A DNA stretch of 64,000 nt from Bacteroidales bacterium (GTDB taxonomy: Bacteria; Bacteroidota; Bacteroidia; Bacteroidales; UBA7960): contig JAAYLH010000015.1 in assembly GCA_012521995.1 (NCBI GenBank), forward strand, positions 1 through 64,000, in the 5' to 3' direction. Below are positions 43,546 through 52,002 of the stretch, one piece after another (position 1 is the stretch's first letter; each line of letters opens with the position of its first letter). A program made the position numbers and the translations under genes. Below the pieces are notes generated by a model. That model ran no database searches, was not told the DNA's origin, and saw only the letters and a program-made list of their open reading frames with translations.

Positions 43546-44826
43546 TTAGGAAACAGGTTTATTGGATGACCGCTGGCCTTTCCCTGCTGGTCGCTGGCCC
43601 CGGCCTTGCTGTCGTTTTTGATTAAATTTTTGGTTGTGATGGGGTTTATGCCCCCGAAAAGGGGGCTGTTTTTCGGGCTGATATTCCGGGCCCTTGCCCA
43701 GTTTTTCAGGAAGTGTCACCTTCTCCACCTCCCTGCCTAAAAAACGTTCGATGGCAGCGAAACGCCGCTGCTCCTTCTCACCGATCAGGGTGCAGGCTTT
43801 CCCATCAGCCTGTGCACGGGCTGTGCGCCCGATGCGATGCACATAATCCTCGGCATCCTGTGGCACGTTGAAGTTGATTACCAGGTCAATGTCTTCCACG
43901 TCAATGCCGCGCGAGATAATGTCGGTAGCCACCAAAACCCTGGTCTGCCTACTCTTAAAGCGATTCATCACCGCTTCGCGCTCGGCCTGCTCAAGATCGG
44001 AATGGATCTCTTCCACCAAACGGATGGTTTTCTTCAGGTCGCGGCTCAGCTGCTTCACCATCGATTTGGTGTCGCAGAAAATGACGATGGTTTTCAGATC
44101 TTTATCTTTATGGACCAGTTCCCGGACCAGGGGAACCTTTTGGGTTTCGTACACCACATAAGCCTCCTGCCTGATTTTCTCGGGCGGGGTAGCCGCAGCG
44201 ATGTTGATCTCTTTGGGTTTCTGAAGAATCTTCCTGGCCATATCCCGGATCTTGGGGGGCATCGTAGCCGAAAACAACAGGCTCTGCCTTTTATTGGGGA
44301 TATAGGAAATGATTTTCATGATGTCGTCGAAGAAGCCCATGTCGAGCATGCGGTCGGCTTCATCGAGCACCAGGAACTGCAGCTTGTCCATTTTCACGTA
44401 GCCCATATTGAGATGGCTGATCATACGGCCGGGGGTGCATACTACGATGTCAACGCCCTGGCTCATGGCGCGCTTCTCATTGGAATAGGTCGCGCCATCG
44501 CCACCTCCAAAGACAGCCAGTGAACTGACATTCGAGAAATAGGAGAACCCTTCCAGTTGCTGGGAAATTTGAATGGCCAGTTCACGGGTGGGCACAATGA
44601 TAAGCCCCTTAATGTGGTCACCTACGGGGCGGGTAATAATCTTATGAAGCATCGGAAGGAGGAAGGCCGCCGTTTTGCCGGTGCCGGTCTGGGCACAGGC
44701 AATCAGGTCGCTGCCCTGAAGGATCTCAGGGATCACCTCTTGCTGGATGGGGGTCGGCGCCTTATAATTCATGGCGTCAATCCCCTCCATGATGCGTTCA
44801 TCAAAATTGAAAGCAAGAAAGTCCAA
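43546..44826 (-). CDS. rhlE: DEAD-box RNA helicase RhlE-type
   Basis: 426 residues from a TTG start at 44826, giving MDFLAFNFDERIMEGI, the Q-motif region. Motifs: AQTGTGKT (I), PTRELAIQI (Ia), LDEADRMLD (II), SAT (III), HRIGRTAR (VI). The basic, Gln/Gly-rich tail (about 375-426) is typical of RhlE. It remodels RNA during ribosome assembly and RNA decay. A -7 element TATCTTTG lies at 44893-44886, 60 bp upstream. Confidence 0.92.
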   Translation of the reverse strand: MDFLAFNFDERIMEGIDAMNYKAPTPIQQEVIPEILQGSDLIACAQTGTGKTAAFLLPMLHKIITRPVGDHIKGLIIVPTRELAIQISQQLEGFSYFSNVSSLAVFGGGDGATYSNEKRAMSQGVDIVVCTPGRMISHLNMGYVKMDKLQFLVLDEADRMLDMGFFDDIMKIISYIPNKRQSLLFSATMPPKIRDMARKILQKPKEINIAAATPPEKIRQEAYVVYETQKVPLVRELVHKDKDLKTIVIFCDTKSMVKQLSRDLKKTIRLVEEIHSDLEQAEREAVMNRFKSRQTRVLVATDIISRGIDVEDIDLVINFNVPQDAEDYVHRIGRTARAQADGKACTLIGEKEQRRFAAIERFLGREVEKVTLPEKLGKGPEYQPEKQPPFRGHKPHHNQKFNQKRQQGRGQRPAGKGQRSSNKPVS

Positions 44827-44957
44827 AATAAAAAGATTAGGATAACAGGGTTAAAACCCCTTGTATGAATGAAATATAAAACGGGCAAAGATAGGAATTT
44901 TTTCTGTGGTGGTTATCGTTGCCAGACTTATCGTTGTTGTGATTTTAAAAATAAGGG

Positions 44958-44997
44958 TTCAACCATTCAACTCTTCAACTTTTCCACCATTCAACTT
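44958..44997. repeat. 8-bp tandem repeat TTCAACNN
   Basis: Five units with period 8: TTCAACCA, TTCAACTC, TTCAACTT, TTCCACCA, TTCAACTT. It lies in the divergent gap between rhlE and the fucose-isomerase-like gene. Similar TTCAAC-based tracts occur in many Bacteroidota intergenic regions. It shares the CAACC/AACCTT character with the repeats at the window start. Confidence 0.75.
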
Positions 44998-45027
44998 AAT
45001 CCCCTATTTTTACAGAAAAGAAAAGCT

Positions 45028-46290
45028 ATGATCTTTCAGCTAGTATTGTATTCGCCCTTTGAAAAGGAAGCCCAGCTTATTTCGCGCTGGGGAAAGCCCC
45101 TTAATGGTCTATTTTCTGAATACGGAAGCAGCATCCAACTCCTGGGTTATTTCAACGATCCTAATCAGCTCGAAAAACAAATAAAATCCCTTTCGGGAAA
45201 GCCTGAAGCCCTGATCCTGGTAATAGGATCCGGAGGCACGGAACGGCTGGCGAAGCAAGCGATTGAGCTTCTCCCCTGCCCTGTGATGCTGCTTGCCAAC
45301 AACCGCAATAACTCGCTGGCAGCAGCCATTGAAATCAATGCCGTAGTGAGCCAAACAAGGCCTGTTAAGCTGGTTTATGCCCCCGCTGGAGCAAGTATCC
45401 ACGAGCAAATTAAGGCCTTCCTACGGGCGGCTCTGGCCTTTAGCCGCATTCATAGCGCCCGGCTTGGTGCTGTTGGAGAGCCCTCCCATTGGCTGCTTTC
45501 ATCTGATGGGGTCAGCGACTTTGGCCCCTTTGGCACACAGTTGGTGAAAATCCCCATCCAGGAATTGGTTGAGGAATATGAAATACTTGAAGAAGCCAGC
45601 GCCGATGAAATAAAAGAGGCCGTCAGGCAAAAGGCTGCAAAAGTGCTGATCAAAGACGAAGCCCTTGGCGATGCCTCAAGGGTTTACCTGGCTATGCAGC
45701 AAATCATTGGGCGTTACCGCCTGGACGGCATCACCATCCGGTGCTTCGACCTGCTAGAGCATCGGTTCACTGCCTGCCTGGGAATGGGACTGACCAACGA
45801 CCAGGGCATTGTGGCCTCTTGTGAGGGCGACCTCCACGCCTCATTCAGCATGCTGGTTGCCCGCTTGCTTACCGGTGAACCTGCATGGATGGCCAACCCT
45901 TCCTCCATTGATGCAGGGGAAAACCTGCTTACCCTTGCGCATTGTACAGTTCCCTTCAAAATGCTGGCGGGAGCCGAAGACACCACCCTGACAACCCATA
46001 TGGAATCGGACCTGAGTGTGGGCATTGGCGGATCGCTCAGGAAGGAGCCTGTTACCATCTTCCGGACGGGGAAGGACTTCAGAAGCCTTAATGCCATCAC
46101 CGGGCAGATCATCGAAACCAATATGGGTGATCAAGCCCTCTGCCGCACACAGGCCATCATCAAAACGGATACCAGCCTGATGGAGTGGATGCAAAAAACC
46201 CCGGGAAACCACCAGGCGCTGGTTTACGGGAATATCATTCCTGAACTCAGCGACTTCTGCCGTTTTGCCGGGGTTGAATTAATTCTTTAA
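45028..46290 (+). CDS. L-fucose/L-arabinose isomerase-like protein
   Basis: 420 residues from the ATG at 45028; the open frame extends further back but covers the TTCAAC repeat. It resembles the L-fucose/arabinose isomerase C-terminal family: an N-terminal alpha/beta part (about 1-130, with VLVIGSGGTERLAK-like layout) and a C-terminal part with SCEGDLHASFSMLVARLLTG and TLAHCTVP, where conserved Glu and His (metal ligands in the family) occur. It lacks the full isomerase N-terminal domains and has no sugar genes around it, so an enzymatic role is uncertain. Its stop touches the end of the S46 peptidase gene (0 bp gap). Confidence 0.6.
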   Translation: MIFQLVLYSPFEKEAQLISRWGKPLNGLFSEYGSSIQLLGYFNDPNQLEKQIKSLSGKPEALILVIGSGGTERLAKQAIELLPCPVMLLANNRNNSLAAAIEINAVVSQTRPVKLVYAPAGASIHEQIKAFLRAALAFSRIHSARLGAVGEPSHWLLSSDGVSDFGPFGTQLVKIPIQELVEEYEILEEASADEIKEAVRQKAAKVLIKDEALGDASRVYLAMQQIIGRYRLDGITIRCFDLLEHRFTACLGMGLTNDQGIVASCEGDLHASFSMLVARLLTGEPAWMANPSSIDAGENLLTLAHCTVPFKMLAGAEDTTLTTHMESDLSVGIGGSLRKEPVTIFRTGKDFRSLNAITGQIIETNMGDQALCRTQAIIKTDTSLMEWMQKTPGNHQALVYGNIIPELSDFCRFAGVELIL

Positions 46291-48456
46291 CTACTCTGTG
46301 ATGATCTCCATTTCATCCAGCAGGTATTTCATCCCTGCATAGCGGTCGATGACCCACAGGATGTACTGGCTGTTGGCCGTGATATTGCGGCATTGCTCAG
46401 GGTCGAACATGATATCGCTCATGGTGCTCTCCCAGGTACGGTCAAAGTTGATGCCAATAAAGGCTCCCCTCCCATCGATGACGGGGCTTCCTGAATTGCC
46501 GCCCGTTGTATGGTTGCTGGCCAGGAAGTTTATGATTAAATCGCCATCTCTGTCATAAGGTGCAAAATCTTTATTGTTTATCAACTGATTCAGCCTTGCG
46601 GGAATCCGGTAGTCGGGTATTTGCGTATTGGCAGCCTTTTCCAGAATTCCATCAGCCGTCGAACGGTACAGGTATTTAACTGCATCACGCGGGTAGGAGC
46701 CTTCCACATTCCCATAAGTAATCCTTAGGGTGCTGTTGGCATCGGGGAAGAAATTTTGCTCAGGGCGCATTTCCCTGAGACCTGCAGTGTACAGGCGGTA
46801 AAGGCTATCCAGTTTACTGTCCAGATTAGATTCTACCGGCCTGACTTGTTCTGAGTGATGGTTTGCCAGGCTCATAGCCAAAGAAAAGGCGGGGTCTTTT
46901 TCCAGCTTGCGGTAATCTGATGCTTTATAGTTATTCAGCAGATCCATTGTCTTGCTTTCGGAAGCCAGGATGGACCGCGAGAAGAGCCTGTCAGCATATT
47001 TTTGCAAGTCGCTGCCATACTGGCGGCGTATTTCCATCAGCACCGGGGGTACCAAAGGCTGTTCGGCAAGCGTCACATAACGGTCGAGCATAGCCACCAG
47101 TATACGCTGATCAGTGGGCAGGTGATAATCCTTAAAGAATGTCGATGCCGATAAGCTCAGGCGCTCAGCAATTTTGCTGATCTCCTCAGGGTCGGCATTG
47201 CGCTCCTTGCTTTTCTTCACCAGAGCTTCAAAGCTCTGGGCAAAACGGATTAACTCCACCCGTCTGCCTGCTTCATTATAAAGCGTGGTTGCATAGCGAT
47301 AAGGGTTGATTTCCTCATACAAATTTTCAAAAGCGCCCAACAGCCCGGCATAACGGCCTGCATTTTCGGGCAAGGCAGCCCAGCGAGAAAATTCTTGCTC
47401 CAGTTCCTTTTTCAGTTCAACAGCATCCAAGCGTTCCAGTCCACGGATCTCTCCCTGCCAGCGCTTCCACGAATTGGAAACGCCCGAATGTTTGGCAGTG
47501 TATTGAATCCTTACCCGGTCGCTTGCGCCCATCTCCTGGTTATAAATATCCAGGGTGCGTGACCTTAGGTCAATGGAAACGGGGTTCTGCTTTTCCAAAA
47601 CAAAGCTTACAGCATCCGAGGTCAGGTATTGTGAAGTCCTTCCGGGGAAACCATACACCAGGGTAAAATCGTTTTCTCTGACCCCCCTGTTCGATACAGG
47701 GAAGAAATGTGCCGGGCGATAAGGCATGTTCTCCGGGCTATAGTCGGCCGGCTCATTATCAGCGTTGGCATACACTCTGAATAAGGAAAAGTCGCCCGTA
47801 TGGCGTGGCCACATCCAGTTATCCTCGTCGCCACCGAAGCTGCCCATCGACTCCGGAGGGGCACCCACAAGGCGGACGTCGCGATAAACCTGGTAAACAA
47901 AGAGGAAATATTCGTTGCCATAATAGAAAGGTGCCACCTGGGTCTCGTATTTCCCATCTTCGGTGGCTGCCTGTGCAATTTCCCTGGTCAGCTGGTTTAT
48001 TGCAGAGGCACGCTCTTGCTCGGTCATCCCATCCCTAAGCTTTGGAACAACCTGCTCGGTGACATCTTCCATACGCACCAAAAGGGTGATGCTTAACCCG
48101 GGGTTGGGCAACTCCTCCTGCTTATTCTTTGCCCAGAATCCGTGCGTCAGATAATCATTTTCAACGCTGCTGTGACGCTGAATTTGCCCCAGCCCGCAAT
48201 GATGATTGGTGATCAGCAGACCCTCAGGAGAAATAAACGCCCCCGTACAACCACGGCCAAAGCGAACAATGGCATCCTTCAGGCTTGGACCATCTTCGTT
48301 GTACAGGTCCCTGGCTGTTAACTGCAAGCCCATTCGCTGCATCTCTTCAATGTTGTTGCCAATCAATACAGGCAACCACATGCCCTCGGTGGCCGATACC
48401 TGCAGGGAAAGGCTAAAAAAGACTAAAAGGGAAAAAACTCTTTTTAATTGCATCAT
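46291..48456 (-). CDS. dpp11: S46 dipeptidyl-peptidase, DPP11-type (Asp/Glu-specific)
   Basis: 721 residues with a signal peptide (hydrophobic 8-20). The serine-peptidase triad is His86 (or 85) in TNHHCG, Asp222 in HTGDFS and Ser655 in GGNSGSP. Eighteen residues after the serine is Arg673 in NFDRTW; in the well-studied Porphyromonas enzymes an Arg here gives preference for Asp/Glu (DPP11), whereas Gly gives DPP7-type specificity. It removes dipeptides from peptides in the periplasm, so it can feed amino-acid fermentation. Two ATGs lie in tandem at the start. The 275-bp gap upstream has no gene. Confidence 0.9.
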   Translation of the reverse strand: MMQLKRVFSLLVFFSLSLQVSATEGMWLPVLIGNNIEEMQRMGLQLTARDLYNEDGPSLKDAIVRFGRGCTGAFISPEGLLITNHHCGLGQIQRHSSVENDYLTHGFWAKNKQEELPNPGLSITLLVRMEDVTEQVVPKLRDGMTEQERASAINQLTREIAQAATEDGKYETQVAPFYYGNEYFLFVYQVYRDVRLVGAPPESMGSFGGDEDNWMWPRHTGDFSLFRVYANADNEPADYSPENMPYRPAHFFPVSNRGVRENDFTLVYGFPGRTSQYLTSDAVSFVLEKQNPVSIDLRSRTLDIYNQEMGASDRVRIQYTAKHSGVSNSWKRWQGEIRGLERLDAVELKKELEQEFSRWAALPENAGRYAGLLGAFENLYEEINPYRYATTLYNEAGRRVELIRFAQSFEALVKKSKERNADPEEISKIAERLSLSASTFFKDYHLPTDQRILVAMLDRYVTLAEQPLVPPVLMEIRRQYGSDLQKYADRLFSRSILASESKTMDLLNNYKASDYRKLEKDPAFSLAMSLANHHSEQVRPVESNLDSKLDSLYRLYTAGLREMRPEQNFFPDANSTLRITYGNVEGSYPRDAVKYLYRSTADGILEKAANTQIPDYRIPARLNQLINNKDFAPYDRDGDLIINFLASNHTTGGNSGSPVIDGRGAFIGINFDRTWESTMSDIMFDPEQCRNITANSQYILWVIDRYAGMKYLLDEMEIITE

Positions 48457-48731
48457 GCTTCAGTATTAAAAATTTTTGATTGATGATTATGGTTTTATTG
48501 GAAAAATGGATTGCTAATATAGTTATTCAATGCTTGTCTGAAGTTCATTACAGGAGATTTATTTCCAAATTCAAGCCAGGAAAAGCAATTGGAAAAATTT
48601 CTTTAGCTTCAGAGTCTTAAAGCTATTTTTCTTATCCCTGATCCCTAAGATGGGACCCTTTAACAACCTTGGGCGCTAAATGGCCTGGCACCATTTATTT
48701 CCGCAATCAATCATCAGCCCAATGTGTTCAA

Positions 48732-49607
48732 TCAAACCACTTTCTTTTCAGCCAAAAGTTTTTCCATCTGCTGCTGGTAAGAAAGAGCTGCTTCCCCTGC
48801 CTTTTGCGCGAAATCCCTGCCACTGGAGGCAAAAATAATATTTCTCGATACATTGACTAATATTCCACAGTCCTTGGTCATGGCCAGGCGCGAAACATCC
48901 TCCAGGCTGCCGCCCTGTGCACCTACGCCGGGTATCAGAAAAAAGTGTACAGGAGCAATTTGCCTTATGTTTTGCAGCATCTCAGGCCGCGTAGCACCTA
49001 CGACAAACATCAGATTATCAGGCGTTCCCCATTGCTGACTTTGCTCAATGATCAGCTCAAAAAAGCGCTTCCATTGCTCAGTCTTGATACCCAGTCTTTC
49101 CAGGAGCATGGGCAACTGGGGCTGCCACAACTGGAAATCATTTGCCCCGGGATTGGAGGTAAGAGCCAGCACAATGGCCCATTTCCCCTTTATGTTCAAA
49201 AAAGGCTGCAGGGTATCCTGACCCATATAAGGATTAACGGTAATGGAATCAAAGTCGAGCCGCTCAAGGAATGCCCTGGCATATTGTGTGGCCGAGTTGC
49301 CGATGTCTCCGCGCTTGGCGTCGGCAATAGAAAATACCGGCCCTGAGGGGTGGGCGGCAAGATACGCCATAGTTTTTTCAAGGCTCTGCCAGCCCTGGCT
49401 TCCCCGGCTCTCATAAAACGCCAGATTGGGCTTATAGGCCACCGCAAAGTCTATGGTAGCGTTTATTATTCCTTTGTTAAATTCAAATACGGGGTCATCA
49501 CTTTCCTCCCGAAGCCACCCGGGAATCTTTTCCAGATCGCTGTCAAGGCCTACACATAGGTAGGACCTCTTCTGACGGATAAGATGTACAAGTTCCTGTC
49601 GGGTCAT
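48732..49607 (-). CDS. pyrF: Orotidine 5'-phosphate decarboxylase (type 2)
   Basis: 291 residues. It decarboxylates OMP to UMP. The larger size and the motif DAKRGDIGNSATQYA mark type 2 PyrF. Other conserved stretches are CVGLDSD near the N-terminus and VNPYMGQD. It lies 11 bp after prfA on the same strand. Confidence 0.95.
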   Translation of the reverse strand: MTRQELVHLIRQKRSYLCVGLDSDLEKIPGWLREESDDPVFEFNKGIINATIDFAVAYKPNLAFYESRGSQGWQSLEKTMAYLAAHPSGPVFSIADAKRGDIGNSATQYARAFLERLDFDSITVNPYMGQDTLQPFLNIKGKWAIVLALTSNPGANDFQLWQPQLPMLLERLGIKTEQWKRFFELIIEQSQQWGTPDNLMFVVGATRPEMLQNIRQIAPVHFFLIPGVGAQGGSLEDVSRLAMTKDCGILVNVSRNIIFASSGRDFAQKAGEAALSYQQQMEKLLAEKKVV

Positions 49608-49618
49608 ATCTGTAGTTT

Positions 49619-50695
49619 TTAAGAAACCACGCCTTCCTTTAGTTTCTCTGCGTTTTCTGCCACCTGCAGGGCATCAATGATCTCCTGGATATCGCCATCC
49701 ATAATGGCCGAAAGGTTGTACAGGGTCATCCCGATGCGGTGATCTGTCATTCTCCCTTGCGGGTAATTGTAGGTGCGGATCTTGGCCGAACGGTCGCCTG
49801 TCGAAACCATAGTCTTGCGCTTCGACGAGATCTCGTCAAGGTATTTTTTGTACTCCAGGTCGTAAAGCCTCGTGCGCAGCACGCTCATGGCTTTTTCCAG
49901 GTTTTTGATCTGCGACTTCTGATCCTGGATGGAAACTACTATGCCTGTAGGAACATGGGTTAGCCTCACCGCGGAATAGGTGGTATTGACCGATTGCCCC
50001 CCCGGCCCGGATGAACAGAAGGTATCCTTGCGAATGTCGCTTTGCTTCAGCTCCACATCAAACTCATCGGCTTCGGGCAATACCGCGACCGTTGCGGCTG
50101 AGGTATGCACCCTGCCCTGGGTCTCGGTCTGGGGAACCCGCTGCACGCGATGTACCCCCGACTCGTATTTCAGTATACCATACACCCCTTCGCCCATCAC
50201 GTTGAAGATCACCTCCTTAAATCCGCCCGAGGTGCCTTCGTTCATATCCACAAGCTCTATCTTCCAGCCTTTCGACTCACTAAACTTCTGGTACATACGA
50301 TACAGGTCGCCTGCAAAAATGGCCGCTTCATCCCCACCGGTCCCTGCGCGAATCTCCACAATGGCATTTTTTTCGTCCTGGGGATCAGCAGGAATCAGCA
50401 GAAATCGAATCTCCTCCTCAAGCTTTTCTTCGCGCTCAAGCAGCTCATCCAATTCTAGTTTGGCCATTTCCCTAAATTCAGGATCCTTTTCCTTGTTGAG
50501 GATTTCTTTGGTCGAATCAATATTGTCCAGGATATTTTTGTACTCCCTGTAAGCCTCAATGATGGGCCCAAGGTCTTTATATTCCTTATTGAGGGCAATA
50601 TAGCGCTTCATGTCGGAAACGATGTCAGGGTCAGTGATCAGACGGCTGACTTCCTCATAGCGCTGATGTATGGCATGTAATTTTTCTAACAGCAT
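49619..50695 (-). CDS. prfA: Peptide chain release factor 1
   Basis: 358 residues. It recognises UAA and UAG. The GGQ loop is in [11 protein letters not shown] and the anticodon-like PxT motif appears as PQT in RVPQTETQG, instead of the PAT of E. coli. The glutamine of GGQ is the target of PrmC, encoded at 254-1132. It is followed by pyrF after 11 bp. Confidence 0.96.
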   Translation of the reverse strand: MLLEKLHAIHQRYEEVSRLITDPDIVSDMKRYIALNKEYKDLGPIIEAYREYKNILDNIDSTKEILNKEKDPEFREMAKLELDELLEREEKLEEEIRFLLIPADPQDEKNAIVEIRAGTGGDEAAIFAGDLYRMYQKFSESKGWKIELVDMNEGTSGGFKEVIFNVMGEGVYGILKYESGVHRVQRVPQTETQGRVHTSAATVAVLPEADEFDVELKQSDIRKDTFCSSGPGGQSVNTTYSAVRLTHVPTGIVVSIQDQKSQIKNLEKAMSVLRTRLYDLEYKKYLDEISSKRKTMVSTGDRSAKIRTYNYPQGRMTDHRIGMTLYNLSAIMDGDIQEIIDALQVAENAEKLKEGVVS

Positions 50696-50748
50696 GCAGG
50701 GTTAAAATTTTAGCATGCAAAGTTACGAAAAAACACCTGCAATAAAAA

Positions 50749-51921
50749 TCAGGGATAAACAAATGAGCCTTCAGGAGTTGTTATTGTAAGCTTCTTTTGC
50801 GGGGCGGCTTCGCAGTGGCCAACTATCCGTGCATCCATATTGAATGCTCCGGCTATGGCTATGATCTCTCCAGCCCTTTCTTGCTTTACATACAACTCCA
50901 TGCGATGGCCCATATTAAACACCTGGTACATCTCTCTCAGGGAAGTTCCCGACTGCTCACGGAGCAATCTGAACAGGGTCGGCATAGGAAACAGATCGTT
51001 CTTCACCACGTGCAGTTGATCAATAAAGTGCAATACTTTGGTTTGCCCGCCCCCGCTGCAGTGTACCATACCGTGAACCTCGTCCTTTAATTGGCCGAAA
51101 ATGGCCTTGATCACAGGGGCATAGGTCCGCGTTGGCGAAAGCACCAGTTGCCCTGCGTTAAGGGGTGAACCTTCCACCCTATCGGTGAGCTTGCAGGCGC
51201 CTGTATATACTACATCCTTATCGAGTGAGGGGTCAAAACTTTCAGGATATTGTCTGGCGTATGCATGGCTGAAAACATCGTGCCTGGCCGAGGAAAGGCC
51301 GTTGCTGCCCATTCCGCCATTATAGGTGTTTTCGTATGTGGTCTGTCCAAAACTTGCCAGGCCCACGATAACATCCCCTGCTGCAATCCTTTCGTTGCTG
51401 ATCACTTCATTTCGGGGCATGCGCGCAATGACCGTTGAGTCGACGATTACAGTCCGAACCAGGTCGCCTACATCGGCTGTTTCACCCCCGGTGAGCACCA
51501 TGTGAATGCCGTGGGCACGCATGTTCTCAAGGAAAGCCTCGGTGCCATTGATAATGGCTGCAATCACTTCCCCGGGTATCAGTTTCTTGTTGCGGCCAAT
51601 AGTGGATGAAACCAGCATGTTGTCGGTGGCACCTACACAAAGCAGGTCATCAAGGTTCATCACCACTGCATCTTGGGCAATGCCAGCCCAAACAGATAGA
51701 TCGCCTGTCTCTTTCCAGTACAGGTATGCCAGTGAAGACTTGGTCCCCGCTCCATCGGCATGCATAATATTACAGTAAAGCGGATCGCCTCCAAGGTAGT
51801 CTGGCACTACCTTGCAAAAGGCTTTCGGGAAAAGGCCCTTGTCAAGCCCGCGGATGGCCTTATGGACATCCTCCTTCGATGCGGAAACGCCCCGCTTATT
51901 GTATTTATCCTGTCCGCTCAT
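50749..51921 (-). CDS. purM: Phosphoribosylformylglycinamidine cyclo-ligase (AIR synthetase)
   Basis: 390 residues, the longer Bacteroidota type. It makes aminoimidazole ribonucleotide, step five of purine synthesis. Visible are YNKRGVSASKEDVH, HADGAGTKSSLAY (substrate binding), LTGGETADVGD and MVHCSGGGQTK. It lies 53 bp before prfA in the transcription direction; co-transcription is likely but not shown. Confidence 0.92.
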   Translation of the reverse strand: MSGQDKYNKRGVSASKEDVHKAIRGLDKGLFPKAFCKVVPDYLGGDPLYCNIMHADGAGTKSSLAYLYWKETGDLSVWAGIAQDAVVMNLDDLLCVGATDNMLVSSTIGRNKKLIPGEVIAAIINGTEAFLENMRAHGIHMVLTGGETADVGDLVRTVIVDSTVIARMPRNEVISNERIAAGDVIVGLASFGQTTYENTYNGGMGSNGLSSARHDVFSHAYARQYPESFDPSLDKDVVYTGACKLTDRVEGSPLNAGQLVLSPTRTYAPVIKAIFGQLKDEVHGMVHCSGGGQTKVLHFIDQLHVVKNDLFPMPTLFRLLREQSGTSLREMYQVFNMGHRMELYVKQERAGEIIAIAGAFNMDARIVGHCEAAPQKKLTITTPEGSFVYP

Positions 51922-52002
51922 AAGTCCCTGCTATCTGAATAAAATCTTTTGGCTCTGCAGCCCCCGGCTACAGCAAACCATTCCACAACGAATAAAAACA
52001 AC

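Noticed and set aside
44869-45027. N-terminal extension of the isomerase-like protein
   Set aside because: It would translate the TTCAAC repeat tract into low-complexity residues; the ATG at 45028 begins the recognisable domain.
49619-50695. PQT instead of PAT in RF1 as evidence of a changed stop code
   Set aside because: Only the P and T of the PxT motif are conserved in RF1 proteins, and genes in this window use TAA, TAG and TGA as ordinary stops.
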